A DNA stretch of 44,470 bases from positions 1-44,470 of the forward strand of contig CALKRW010000059.1 in the NCBI GenBank assembly GCA_937989585.1, read 5' to 3'. The notes below the pieces were generated by a model. The model was not told the origin of the DNA and did not search any database. It worked only from the letters and a program-made list of their open reading frames with translations. Source of the DNA: an uncultured Porphyromonadaceae bacterium. GTDB taxonomy: Bacteria > Bacteroidota > Bacteroidia > Bacteroidales > Muribaculaceae. The position numbers were made by a program, and so were the translations under genes. Shown piece by piece: positions 1 to 7,005 of the stretch (within the stretch, counting starts at the first letter, position 1; every line of letters begins with the position of its first letter).

Positions 1-119
1 ACTCTTTCTCAATCAAGATAGTTAATAATCTGTCCAACTTTTTGGGGTCACTTCAAAAACTGAATTTTGATACACCCTCATTCTGTGTTGATTGTGTTTT
101 AAGTATCAGCTAAAATGAT
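1..119. other. Window edge, no gene; possible insertion-sequence end
   Basis: No credible open frame is seen here. Around positions 30-55 the text CTGTCCAACTTTTTGGGG looks to me like the terminal inverted repeat of a Bacteroidetes insertion sequence whose body would lie off the left edge. Only one end is visible, so this is recognition from memory and not proof. The AT-rich remainder leads into the promoter of the structured leader that follows. Confidence 0.2.
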
Positions 120-127
120 TAACTTTG
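120..127 (+). promoter_or_regulatory. Bacteroidetes -7 box (TAACTTTG) of the first structured leader
   Basis: TAACTTTG matches the TAnnTTTG -7 consensus of the primary sigma factor of Bacteroidetes. No good -33 TTTG is seen at the usual 19-20 base distance, so the promoter may be weak or activated. Transcription would start near 133, at the base of the first hairpin of the leader. The second leader copy (11180-11187) has its -7 box in the same place relative to its own first hairpin. Confidence 0.55.
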
Positions 128-130
128 CAG

Positions 131-397
131 TGTCATTCAAGAGTGAACGACATTATAAATTGTAGGCGTTTAGTAATAATCTTATTTCGGAAAACTGGAC
201 ACTTTCACGACACTTAAAGATTTTGCGATGTGCTTACGCTCTGTTGTGTATTCTCCAATATGCAATATAGGGGCGTGGGCTGTTGCTATCCGAAAGTGTC
301 AGGCAGTCCAGAGCCTCCGAAATAGTTTAGCTAACAGTTCCCACGCCTTTTTATGTAATCTCAATAGCCTATTTGGGAATTGTACGGCTCTGAAAAT
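131..397 (+). ncRNA. Structured, pseudoknot-like leader RNA, copy 1
   Basis: Starting just after the -7 box, the RNA opens with a hairpin (TGTCATTC pairing with GTGAACGACA, about 131-152). Two long helices then interleave. Helix A pairs 198-206 (GACACTTTC) with 292-300 (GAAAGTGTC). Helix B pairs 272-284 (GGCGTGGG plus CTGTT) with 333-347 (AACAG, two bulged T, CCCACGCC). The order A-B-A'-B' makes a pseudoknot. A TGTACGGCT box follows at 381-389, eight bases before the ATG of the next gene. The same architecture occurs at 11192-11443 with a different helix A sequence, which supports real base pairing. I cannot name a known RNA family. It could be a cis-regulatory leader or a processed small RNA. 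Confidence 0.6.
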
Positions 398-835
398 ATG
401 GCTCTTATAAAATGTACTGAATGTCACAAAGAAATAAGCGACAAGGCTAAACAATGCCCTTATTGCGGTTGCCCTCAACATTCAAACAAGCCTACTAAAG
501 CAATAAGGCTGATAGTGGCTATATGTGTAATTTTACTGATTGCTGTTGGCTATACATATTATAGACATGAAAAAGCACAAATCAAAGAAGCTATTGTGTC
601 AAACAACAATTATTTAGCGCAAACAGCCTCAAATCAATCTTACCCTCAAAAGCCACAAAGCTATAATGATTTGGAGAAAATAAGCCAACAATATAGACCT
701 ACTAACCCCGGCTGTCGTATAGCCTTATATGACGCATTACACAAAGATAGACAAAATTTAGTGCCATTCAAGGAAACAAGAATATATATTGAGTGGGATA
801 ATGTCTACAAATATAACTTTGAGAAACTCTATTGA
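398..835 (+). CDS. Zinc-ribbon, single-span membrane protein of unknown function
   Basis: The protein has about 145 residues. It begins with a zinc ribbon (two CxxC knuckles, CTEC and CPYC, within the first 30 residues) followed by one hydrophobic segment (about residues 37-58) and a polar Gln/Asn-rich tail of about 85 residues. The topology would put the zinc ribbon in the cytoplasm and the tail in the periplasm. I chose the ATG at 398 because the zinc ribbon starts right after it and the structured leader ends just upstream; an ATG six codons earlier lies inside the conserved TGTACGGCT box. Small zinc-ribbon membrane proteins are common in accessory DNA, but their function is not established. 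A terminator-like hairpin follows at 842-883. Confidence 0.75.
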   Translation: MALIKCTECHKEISDKAKQCPYCGCPQHSNKPTKAIRLIVAICVILLIAVGYTYYRHEKAQIKEAIVSNNNYLAQTASNQSYPQKPQSYNDLEKISQQYRPTNPGCRIALYDALHKDRQNLVPFKETRIYIEWDNVYKYNFEKLY

Positions 836-841
836 AAACAG

Positions 842-883
842 CAAAGACCGTTAGAGCGTATTTTAACGCTTGTACGGCCTTTG
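842..883 (+). terminator. Hairpin terminator after the zinc-ribbon gene
   Basis: CAAAG-A-CCGT pairs with ACGG-C-CTTTG, and AGCGT inside pairs with ACGCT around an ATTTTA loop. It lies just after the stop codon at 835 and before the convergent RuvC-like gene, so it probably ends transcription from at least one side. The T tract is weak. Confidence 0.55.
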
Positions 884-899
884 TTGTGTCGCTGGCTAA

Positions 900-1412
900 T
901 TATCTTATTCGCTCCTTTGCTGGCTGTATCGCAGCTTGTATATGAGTCAGTAGAATTGCTATTGCGTCGGCTTCATCATCGCTCTCTATAAAGCCGTAAC
1001 CTAAACGCTGGAGTGCTTGTTGTGTGTCGGCTTTAGTTGCATAGCTGGAGCGGCACAGATAGCGTTTGTGTTCGCAAGGCTCAATGAAACTTATTGGCAA
1101 ATCAAGATACTCCACAACAGAAAGCAATACACCTCTCATCATACCTAACCCCCAAAATGCTTTCGGTCTGCCACGGTCTAAATAAATATCCTCTGCAACA
1201 ATTTCGGTGATTTGTTCACGCTGGATAACTTCAAAGAGTTTAGTTGCAAAATTGGATAGCTTTCGCCCTGTCGTTTTGCTTCCAAAATTCCAAACTCCGC
1301 TTTTGATTAACTTGTTGTCCTGCCATATAGCCCAACCACATTTTGTTGCCGTATCAAGGGCTAATATTGTTCGCTTTCGGGCTGGCGGCTCTATATTATT
1401 TTTACCTTTCAT
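900..1412 (-). CDS. RuvC-like RNase H-fold endonuclease (phage/plasmid type)
   Basis: The protein has 170 residues, the usual size for RuvC-like Holliday-junction resolvases. The acidic catalytic residues of the fold are visible: the first strand ILALDTATKCGWA carries the first Asp, IVAEDIY carries the Glu, and DDEADAIAI near residue 145 carries the C-terminal Asp pair. Divergence from chromosomal RuvC and the neighbourhood (winged-helix genes and an iteron-like array) suggest a phage, plasmid or integrated-element resolvase, not the housekeeping protein. It probably cuts branched DNA during replication or recombination of the element. Start: the ATG at 1412 lies upstream of the conserved core by about 13 residues and no better start is seen. 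Confidence 0.75.
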   Translation of the reverse strand: MKGKNNIEPPARKRTILALDTATKCGWAIWQDNKLIKSGVWNFGSKTTGRKLSNFATKLFEVIQREQITEIVAEDIYLDRGRPKAFWGLGMMRGVLLSVVEYLDLPISFIEPCEHKRYLCRSSYATKADTQQALQRLGYGFIESDDEADAIAILLTHIQAAIQPAKERIR

Positions 1413-1529
1413 TTTATTATGTTGTATTATTATGATGAGATAGAGATATAATATTAAAAGGGGTTAACGACTCATTGTGTCAATATCCTTGTAATACAGC
1501 ATTTTGCATAGTTTAGCAAATTGCGTAGA

Positions 1530-1653
1530 GTACACACCAATGTGTACTTTACAGCCTTGTAGCGTACACGCTCATGTGTACTCTACAAATTCATTGCGCT
1601 ATGTAATGTACACACCCATGTGTACTTATCATATACACCCATGTGTACTCTAC
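1530..1653. repeat. Iteron-like array: four copies of GTACAC-N6-GTGTAC
   Basis: Copies begin at 1530, 1564, 1608 and 1631. Each is an 18-base inverted repeat GTACAC-N6-GTGTAC (the fourth begins ATATAC), and most are followed by a T/C-rich TCTAC-type tail. Start-to-start spacings are 34, 44 and 23 bases, which differ from each other by about one helical turn, so the sites keep a constant relative phase. The last copy touches the stop codon of the winged-helix gene. This looks like a binding array for a replication initiator or repressor, perhaps the neighbouring winged-helix proteins. It could be a replication origin or an operator for the RuvC-like gene. Confidence 0.7.
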
Positions 1654-2060
1654 GGCTCTTTGTCACATTCATTATCTTTCAAATGTTTCTTTATTGCATT
1701 GCGTATTTTATTAGTATTTGGCAAATATGTATATTTGGTGCGACCTTTGCGGTCGTTGGGGTTGACCTTTGAAATTAGGCCATACTTGCAAAGATTGTTC
1801 AATATTCTTACCGCCGTAGTCTTATGGCTGGCTGGGATATTGAAAATATATAGCACATCTTCATAAGACAATGCCAAATCAACCTCATCTTTGCCTAATA
1901 CTTTTTCTCTCTCGCTCCAACTGGCTATATAATCAAGCAATGCCAACTCTCGCGCACTCAAATTCGGGAAAGCTGAAACCAATGCCACCGACTGAAACAC
2001 ATTGTGCTTACACCAGCGGCCACCCTCTACGAAAATAGGCCGCTTATTATCTTCTTTCAT
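1650..2060 (-). CDS. Winged-helix DNA-binding protein, element-encoded
   Basis: The protein has 136 residues. The middle part (about residues 50-105) reads as a winged helix: ALSYEDVLYIFNIPASHKTTAV is a helix-turn-helix and GRTKYTYLPNT looks like the wing hairpin. It begins within the end of the upstream gene with a four-base ATGA overlap, so the two are translationally coupled. Its 3' end meets the GTACAC repeat array, a likely target of this protein or its partner. Such pairs of small winged-helix proteins occur in mobilizable plasmids and integrated elements, where they act as replication or transcription control proteins. The exact function is not known. Confidence 0.65.
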   Translation of the reverse strand: MKEDNKRPIFVEGGRWCKHNVFQSVALVSAFPNLSARELALLDYIASWSEREKVLGKDEVDLALSYEDVLYIFNIPASHKTTAVRILNNLCKYGLISKVNPNDRKGRTKYTYLPNTNKIRNAIKKHLKDNECDKEP

Positions 2061-2305
2061 TCGCTTAATAATCTATCTATCTTATACCGATTGAATTTGT
2101 ATCGCTTTCCATGTTTGCGCGATGTCATTTCACTTGTTAGATAACCGTCATTCTCCAGCAATGCCAAATACTTGATTGCTGTGATATAGCTAACCGACTT
2201 GATTTCTTTAGAGATTTCACGGCTGGGAACTTGGAATGTATAACCAAAGGCTTCTATCAAAGACTTGGCGAAATTCCTAATTTTTTTGTTGTCGCTTGTT
2301 TTCAT
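2057..2305 (-). CDS. Small winged-helix regulator, element-encoded
   Basis: This 82-residue protein is essentially one winged-helix domain: a helix-turn-helix around VPSREISKEIKSVSYITAIK, then LALLENDGYLTS, then a basic wing (SRKHGKRYKFNRY). It is the first gene of a two-gene unit and overlaps the next by four bases. Its length and basic wing suggest a repressor or replication accessory factor that binds DNA directly, and the nearby GTACAC repeats are candidate sites. I do not recognise a named family. Confidence 0.65.
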   Translation of the reverse strand: MKTSDNKKIRNFAKSLIEAFGYTFQVPSREISKEIKSVSYITAIKYLALLENDGYLTSEMTSRKHGKRYKFNRYKIDRLLSE

Positions 2306-2823
2306 TCTTATTGATTTTGATTGGTACTTTATTAAGTATAGTGAAATGAGATGTCAAAAGGTTTTATATATGTATAGCATATCTATGATTAAGGACTTTT
2401 TCTCAAATAGATACTTCCCTCAAATATTTGACTAAGTTTAATGACCCTACGCCTCATGCCCTCAAAATCAAAAGTGAAACAGCTGGGGCGGACTTACTTG
2501 CAGAGATGACTGAAAAAAAATGACCTATTTTCATATTTCTAAAAAATGAGATTGGGAAATTTAAGCCCGACAATACACACGGACACCGCACCCAACGACC
2601 TACCCACCCTCTTATTTATTTTGAAATATATATCATTTTGTTGATTTACAATAAATTATATACCAAATTCATTTATGTACGGACTTTATAATATTGTATC
2701 CGTCAATATCACATTGCCTTGAAAAAAAATGCCGAATTGTTGACCAATTTGTTGATTTTCACTTTTGTACAAAAGTGAAAGAGATAAATTTAAGTTTTCT
2801 CAATCTCAACTATCTCAAAAAAA
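2306..2823. other. AT-rich gene-poor stretch with one palindrome
   Basis: About 520 bases with no credible gene; the open frames present are short and lack start signals. It must hold the promoter of the winged-helix pair on the minus strand. From 2757 to 2780 there is a perfect 24-base palindrome (see its own entry). A pyrimidine-rich patch with CCCAACGACCTACCCACCC lies near 2590-2612. Confidence 0.4.
2757..2780. repeat. Perfect 24-base palindrome centred on GTAC
   Basis: TTTCACTTTT-GTAC-AAAAGTGAAA reads the same on both strands without a spacer. A spacerless perfect palindrome of this length is more typical of a dimeric protein binding site than of a terminator. It lies in the gene-poor region between the element genes and the acyltransferase. 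Confidence 0.5.
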
Positions 2824-3029
2824 TCATATTGACTGCTGGATATTTGAAAAATTACTCTTACCTTTGCGGCAACAAACTGATACAACCAGCGCACTTTGAT
2901 ATAGCTTTCCAACTCTCATTTGTTGAGTAAAATGTTGAGTAGAAAGATAGCCAAATTTCATATTGGTCTGTATTTCAAAGGTTTGGAAAGATATTAATTC
3001 GGAGCTTCTCACCCCGACATTTGTCCGGC
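2824..3029. other. Possible element-end or leader relic with a TACCTTTG box
   Basis: A TACCTTTG -7 box is at 2859-2866 and a terminator-like hairpin is at 3030-3065, but no convincing gene lies between them. A short open frame on the minus strand has no ribosome-binding logic. The text around 2995-3018 (TTCGGAGCTTCTCACCCCGAC) looks to me like sequences found beside Bacteroidetes recombinase genes or element ends. It may encode a short untranslated RNA of about 190 nt, or be the remnant of an integration site. Both readings are weak. Confidence 0.25.
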
Positions 3030-3065
3030 AAAATGGGTTTACCTCAACAGGTTAAACCCATTTTT
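3030..3065. terminator. Strong hairpin with flanking A and T tracts
   Basis: AAAATGGGTTTACC pairs with GGTTAAACCCATTTTT around a short loop with one bulge. The A tract before and T tract after make it a likely bidirectional intrinsic terminator, insulating the acyltransferase gene from the element DNA to the left. Confidence 0.7.
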
Positions 3066-3140
3066 CGTATTCCGGCTGAACGAAAACGCCAAAATTTCCT
3101 CGAAATAAACGTAAAAGACTTTATAAAACAGCACCAACCG

Positions 3141-3171
3141 TTTGGAGCGCAGAGTTTTATTAGTATATTTG
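3141..3171 (+). promoter_or_regulatory. Consensus promoter of the acyltransferase gene
   Basis: TTTG at 3141-3144, a 19-base spacer and TATATTTG at 3164-3171 match the Bacteroidetes -33/-7 pattern exactly. Transcription would begin near 3178, giving an untranslated region of about 58 bases before the ATG at 3236. Confidence 0.75.
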
Positions 3172-3235
3172 CAAACGATAGCAGCAAATATAGTGTAACC
3201 ACGTTGACAAAGGCATCAGACCAATAATTACCGCA

Positions 3236-4210
3236 ATGCAATCATCACAATACAACTTCCTTGATTTTATGAAGTTTCTGATGGCAATCTGTGTTATTGC
3301 CATCCATTCGTTTCTCAAATATATTCCTGATTACCCCGCGATGGAGTTTGTAATCAGGATGGCTGTGCCCTTCTTCTTCATTACCACAGGTTTTTTCCTC
3401 GGCAAAAAACTAATGAAGCCCGGAGCCGACCACCGGCAAATCTGCCAATCGCATCTTAAGAAAAACCTGCCCCGTTATCTGAGATGGATTGCGGTATATT
3501 TTCCGATTGCAATGCTTACACTTTTTTTAAGCGACGAATTGTGGTATAGATTCGCTGCCAGATACGTAGTCGGAGTTGTCCTTATCGGCGAGACACCTTA
3601 TGCGTGGCCGTTATGGTTCCTGTTGACCGTGGTGATGTATCTGGCACTTGTCTATCTGTTTTTCGCCAAAGGAATGAGTCTGCGCAACGTTTGTATTACA
3701 GGCATGATCATCCTAATTGCAGGATATGTCTATCTAAACGTTCAGGAAAGTTTGCCGGGATTTCTTAAAGAGGCATCCAAGTTTTTCTCACCCCGCATTC
3801 CTATTGGATTCGGTGCAATCACTGTCGGAATACTCGTGGCATATTATGAACGCAACAGGATGTTCAAAATATGGATGGGAGCAGTATTGCTTCTTGCCGG
3901 GGCGGCAATGTATTATTACGGAATCTGGATGTGGGAAATAGTCGGGGGTACCGGAATATTTGTCCTCGGGATTTCTGTCAGCGTGGCAGACAGGCCCATC
4001 TATCTTCATCTACGGCATTACAGCATGATTATGTATTTCATACACATGATCCCGTTAGGCCTGCTGTATATTTTTGTGGCAAGCGAGCCGGATATGCCGA
4101 TGCGCGTCAAATTCTTTGTCATCACCCTGGCGATAACATTGTTGCTAAGCATACCCTTGTCTTATGTAATAAAAAACAATCCCCGTTCCGCCATAGCGCA
4201 GTTCATCTGA
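3236..4210 (+). CDS. Membrane acyltransferase, acyltransferase-3 family
   Basis: The protein has 324 residues and about ten hydrophobic spans. It opens with the family's typical start: a short polar stretch, then FLDFMKFLMAICVIAIHS, with the conserved His in the first span. Members move acetyl or other acyl groups onto surface sugars (O-antigen, capsule, exopolysaccharide) or lipids in the inner membrane. It has its own strong promoter and no glycan-synthesis neighbours, so the substrate cannot be told. Base composition is AT-richer than the core, suggesting an acquired gene. Start: the ATG at 3236 is the only one near the promoter. Confidence 0.85.
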   Translation: MQSSQYNFLDFMKFLMAICVIAIHSFLKYIPDYPAMEFVIRMAVPFFFITTGFFLGKKLMKPGADHRQICQSHLKKNLPRYLRWIAVYFPIAMLTLFLSDELWYRFAARYVVGVVLIGETPYAWPLWFLLTVVMYLALVYLFFAKGMSLRNVCITGMIILIAGYVYLNVQESLPGFLKEASKFFSPRIPIGFGAITVGILVAYYERNRMFKIWMGAVLLLAGAAMYYYGIWMWEIVGGTGIFVLGISVSVADRPIYLHLRHYSMIMYFIHMIPLGLLYIFVASEPDMPMRVKFFVITLAITLLLSIPLSYVIKNNPRSAIAQFI

Positions 4211-4242
4211 CAGCCGCCCGAAATAGCGGTTTTCAGAATCGG

Positions 4243-4731
4243 TTATTTTAATTTCTTGAGGGAGAGGCGGGTGAGGAGTCTTTGCCAAAGATGGTAAAGG
4301 CGGCCCAGAGGCGATGTTCCGTTTTTTATCCGCTCTTTCCTTAACCACTTTCTGTATACGTCCGACGGACAGGGCGATTCATACTCACTGGTGTCCGTAT
4401 CATCATCAAGCCCGAATTTCTTTACATTCTCAAGGTGCATTTTTGTCTCGAGAAGGGCCGCTTTACGCAATCCCGGGGGCAGACGATCGCATTCTTCGAA
4501 ACCCTCTAAAAGCGGCAAGTCGTCACTATCATAAACAATGACGAGTTCGTCACTTCCGTAACTTGTGATTCCGTAGGCCAGTTCGCCGTCTACAATTATC
4601 GGCTGCGTGGTCGTGGTGTAATTACCACATATCTCGATAATCAAACCGCCTGCGGCACGTATGGCCAGCCGGTCACCGGCTATCGCCGCCCTGTAGGCGG
4701 GCATGTCCCTTCTTGTACACGAACAAAACAT
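4243..4731 (-). CDS. Small Cys-rich-start protein of unknown function; full copy of a duplicated gene
   Basis: The protein has 162 residues, begins MFCSCTRRDMPAYRAAI, and has an acidic middle and a basic C-terminal tail. The FCSC start could bind metal or be lipid-linked, but it lacks a normal lipobox. I recognise no family. Its first 33 codons and the sequence just upstream recur, diverged, at 7006-7107, on the far side of the two-gene ATPase cassette. So two paralogous copies flank the cassette and only this one is full-length. It lies 83 bases after the ATPase gene on the same strand. The ATG is supported because the duplicated copy keeps exactly this start. Confidence 0.65.
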   Translation of the reverse strand: MFCSCTRRDMPAYRAAIAGDRLAIRAAGGLIIEICGNYTTTTQPIIVDGELAYGITSYGSDELVIVYDSDDLPLLEGFEECDRLPPGLRKAALLETKMHLENVKKFGLDDDTDTSEYESPCPSDVYRKWLRKERIKNGTSPLGRLYHLWQRLLTRLSLKKLK

Positions 4732-4814
4732 ATCGAATCAGGAATCTTACGGACTTCTACTATTCCGTCTGCAGCAAATCTATTTCATAAAGACGGACTG
4801 GACATTTCCAACTA

Positions 4815-6125
4815 TCAAGAACAACCATAGAAGGTGATTCGGTCAAGAGCGATATTAAACGAATCGAAAATTTCGGCTATATCGAATCCCAAATCGCGGA
4901 AAGAATAAAGTCCATCCATACCTTTGGCCTGCTCAGAGAGATAGAATCGAGTCATGTCTTCAAGTTCTTCTTTGCGGGAAATCGACTCAATGGCGCTGAC
5001 CATATCAGGATTATGGCTTGAGATGACAATTTTAGTACCGATAAGTTTATGTATCATCACCAGCACACGTGCATATTCGACCACCCACTGCGGGTGGAGA
5101 TGCGATTCGGGTTCATCAATTATAAGCAGCGTATCTTCGTTAATCCATCCATGCTGAAGTAATTGAAGGATATATGAGAAGGATATAATGCCTGTGGCCG
5201 CACCTTTCAAGTTAAAACTGCGTCCATTTTTTGAGACAAACTGAAATTTACCGCCGCTCATCAATTTCCCGTAATCGCGGACTACCTGCACATTACCTCC
5301 GACGATATTCTGAATCATTCGGGCAATCACGCGGGCATTGTCACTGACTTCTGACCTCGGAGTGTCGAGCATACGAGCCAGATCTCCACTCCGATAAGGA
5401 TCTGCGCCAAGGGCCTGACCGATTTTATGAGTGTCGATATATATGGCATTACGCAACATAAGCGGAACTTTGAACTGCTCTTCAGTTACTAGTTCAACGC
5501 CATCCTCAGTCAAGCCAATATTAATTCCGTCATCCTCTATCTCTGAGTCGGCGATAGAGAATATACGATCGGCAAAATTCTCACTTGTGTGAGTTTCTTT
5601 AAGCCGACAGACATTATCAATAATACTCTGATAATCCGAGTCTAATTTCTGGCGTAACTTATCCAGGAATACAGTTACATCATCATTGTCTTCTCGTTCG
5701 ATCTGAAAGAACCGCTCAATGCGTCCAAAGTCATCAAGGCCATTCTCTTTGCACAAATGTTCGTAAAGCAATGTCAACAAAAGATTACTGGCGTCTTCAT
5801 AATAAGGCGCTGTCTGAGTTACAGAAGAAATCTCGTCTTCGGTAATTTTATTAATAATTGTCCTGAGATCTCGAGCTTTGGAATAACTAACTACGGAAAA
5901 CAAGACTCGTTCCATTTTGTTGAAAAAACGGATTATATCATTAATGCCGCTTTTCTCGACCATCGAGTCATATTGGTTTAGCGTATAGACCACATGGTGC
6001 AGCCAACGCGAGACGGTAGATTTGCCCGAGCCATTTAACCCGGCAAGTACCGTTATACCATCAATTTTGATTTTGGCCTCTTTGACGGCATGATAGTTAT
6101 TTAACTCGAATATGTATGAACTCAT
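4815..6125 (-). CDS. AAA ATPase of the AAA_21/OLD-like kind, candidate defence ATPase
   Basis: The protein has 436 residues. An SMC/ABC-like ATP site is clear: Walker A GLNGSGKST at residues 29-37, Walker B LLIIDEP near residues 333-340 followed by ESHLHPQW, and a switch segment ISSHNPDM soon after. The middle is helical and acidic. This layout is that of stand-alone ABC-type ATPases used in many anti-phage systems (OLD-, PARIS- and Septu-like), which partner with a nuclease or other effector. I start at the ATG at 6125: an upstream TTG at 6152 lies inside the -7 box of a good promoter and would be untranscribed. The upstream partner gene (6173-6976) ends 47 bases before this start. Confidence 0.8.
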   Translation of the reverse strand: MSSYIFELNNYHAVKEAKIKIDGITVLAGLNGSGKSTVSRWLHHVVYTLNQYDSMVEKSGINDIIRFFNKMERVLFSVVSYSKARDLRTIINKITEDEISSVTQTAPYYEDASNLLLTLLYEHLCKENGLDDFGRIERFFQIEREDNDDVTVFLDKLRQKLDSDYQSIIDNVCRLKETHTSENFADRIFSIADSEIEDDGINIGLTEDGVELVTEEQFKVPLMLRNAIYIDTHKIGQALGADPYRSGDLARMLDTPRSEVSDNARVIARMIQNIVGGNVQVVRDYGKLMSGGKFQFVSKNGRSFNLKGAATGIISFSYILQLLQHGWINEDTLLIIDEPESHLHPQWVVEYARVLVMIHKLIGTKIVISSHNPDMVSAIESISRKEELEDMTRFYLSEQAKGMDGLYSFRDLGFDIAEIFDSFNIALDRITFYGCS

Positions 6126-6149
6126 CAGACTGTCAGTTAAATTATATTG

Positions 6150-6180
6150 CAAATATATGAATTATAATCTGTTCACGCAA
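6150..6180 (-). promoter_or_regulatory. Internal promoter before the ATPase gene
   Basis: On the minus strand TTG (6180-6178), a 20-base spacer and TATATTTG (6157-6150) form a Bacteroidetes promoter overlapping the end of the partner gene. Transcription would begin near 6143 and leave a leader of about 18 bases before the ATG at 6125. It would let the ATPase be made separately from its partner. Confidence 0.55.
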
Positions 6181-6976
6181 CATCCTTTTTGAAATCGTCG
6201 AGTTCCAAACGAATCAGTTCCCTGTCGATGTTATCTGATATTGAATCCAGCAGAAGGTCGGCAAGCGAGGACACAGTCGCGCATATATGAACGTATTCGA
6301 TGTGACGATATGCATTCAGATGGATTATGGCCTGTTGTTTCCAATGGGCAAGCATCTGTAATATTTTTTCGGCATCGCCTTGTACACCAATCAGACCATT
6401 TCTAATATCCTCCCCTTTATTAATCGGCTGATAAGGGTATTGATTTTCAAAACCAATAAAGTCGTTTAAATTCTGAGGTGTCATAGCAATAACCGATTTG
6501 AACGCCGAGCCGTCAGAGCCTCGTCTCCAGTGGGCAATTTCGCTCTTGGCCTTTCGCTGTACACTTTCTATAAATACGAATATACTAGCAGGATGCACCG
6601 GATGTCCTTTAAGCAAATCACGGGAATGACCTATTTTCCCGAGGTAGACATCCTTGCCAAGAGTATGAGACTTACATCTGAGTTTCAGTTCAATCATGAG
6701 ATGACGGTGATTCGAGTAATGGTTATTAGTATTATCGTAGACAGCCACAGACGTAGAGCAGTCCATAGTCTTGTCGTCATCACCACTTAAAGACTTTTCC
6801 CATGCATCGTGTTCAATACAGAGAATTCCAAGAATATCGCGGGAAAAGCCATACGTGTCATTATCGTAGTCTTTACGCAGTATTTCTGCAAATGTCTTCT
6901 TAAATTTGCTGTCGATGGGATGCGCCTTAACCAAATCAGGATTATAGACACGTTCCATTGAAGTTTCCGCAATCAT
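6173..6976 (-). CDS. ATPase partner of unknown family; possible PD-(D/E)xK nuclease
   Basis: The protein has 267 residues and no hydrophobic segments. A possible PD-(D/E)xK core is visible: Asp72 in TMDCS followed by LMIELKLR, where Glu96 and Lys98 give the ExK signature, with an upstream acidic Glu55. This is a motif reading only; overall similarity to a known nuclease is not recognised. It is the first gene of the cassette and is followed on the same strand by the ATPase, the usual effector-plus-ATPase layout of defence pairs. It starts 29 bases after the stop of a truncated gene copy (7006-7107), so it probably uses that gene's promoter. Composition is AT-rich relative to the core. Confidence 0.55.
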   Translation of the reverse strand: MIAETSMERVYNPDLVKAHPIDSKFKKTFAEILRKDYDNDTYGFSRDILGILCIEHDAWEKSLSGDDDKTMDCSTSVAVYDNTNNHYSNHRHLMIELKLRCKSHTLGKDVYLGKIGHSRDLLKGHPVHPASIFVFIESVQRKAKSEIAHWRRGSDGSAFKSVIAMTPQNLNDFIGFENQYPYQPINKGEDIRNGLIGVQGDAEKILQMLAHWKQQAIIHLNAYRHIEYVHICATVSSLADLLLDSISDNIDRELIRLELDDFKKDVA

Positions 6977-7005
6977 TTAAATCGGTTTTTATAGAACAAT
7001 ATAAT

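Noticed and set aside
2694..2930. A 78-codon open frame in the gap before the acyltransferase
   Set aside because: AT-rich, no ribosome-binding site, runs over the palindrome and the TACCTTTG box, and shows no family pattern.
6126..6152. TTG start adding nine residues to the cassette ATPase
   Set aside because: It overlaps the -7 box of the promoter at 6150-6180, so the ATG at 6125 is used.
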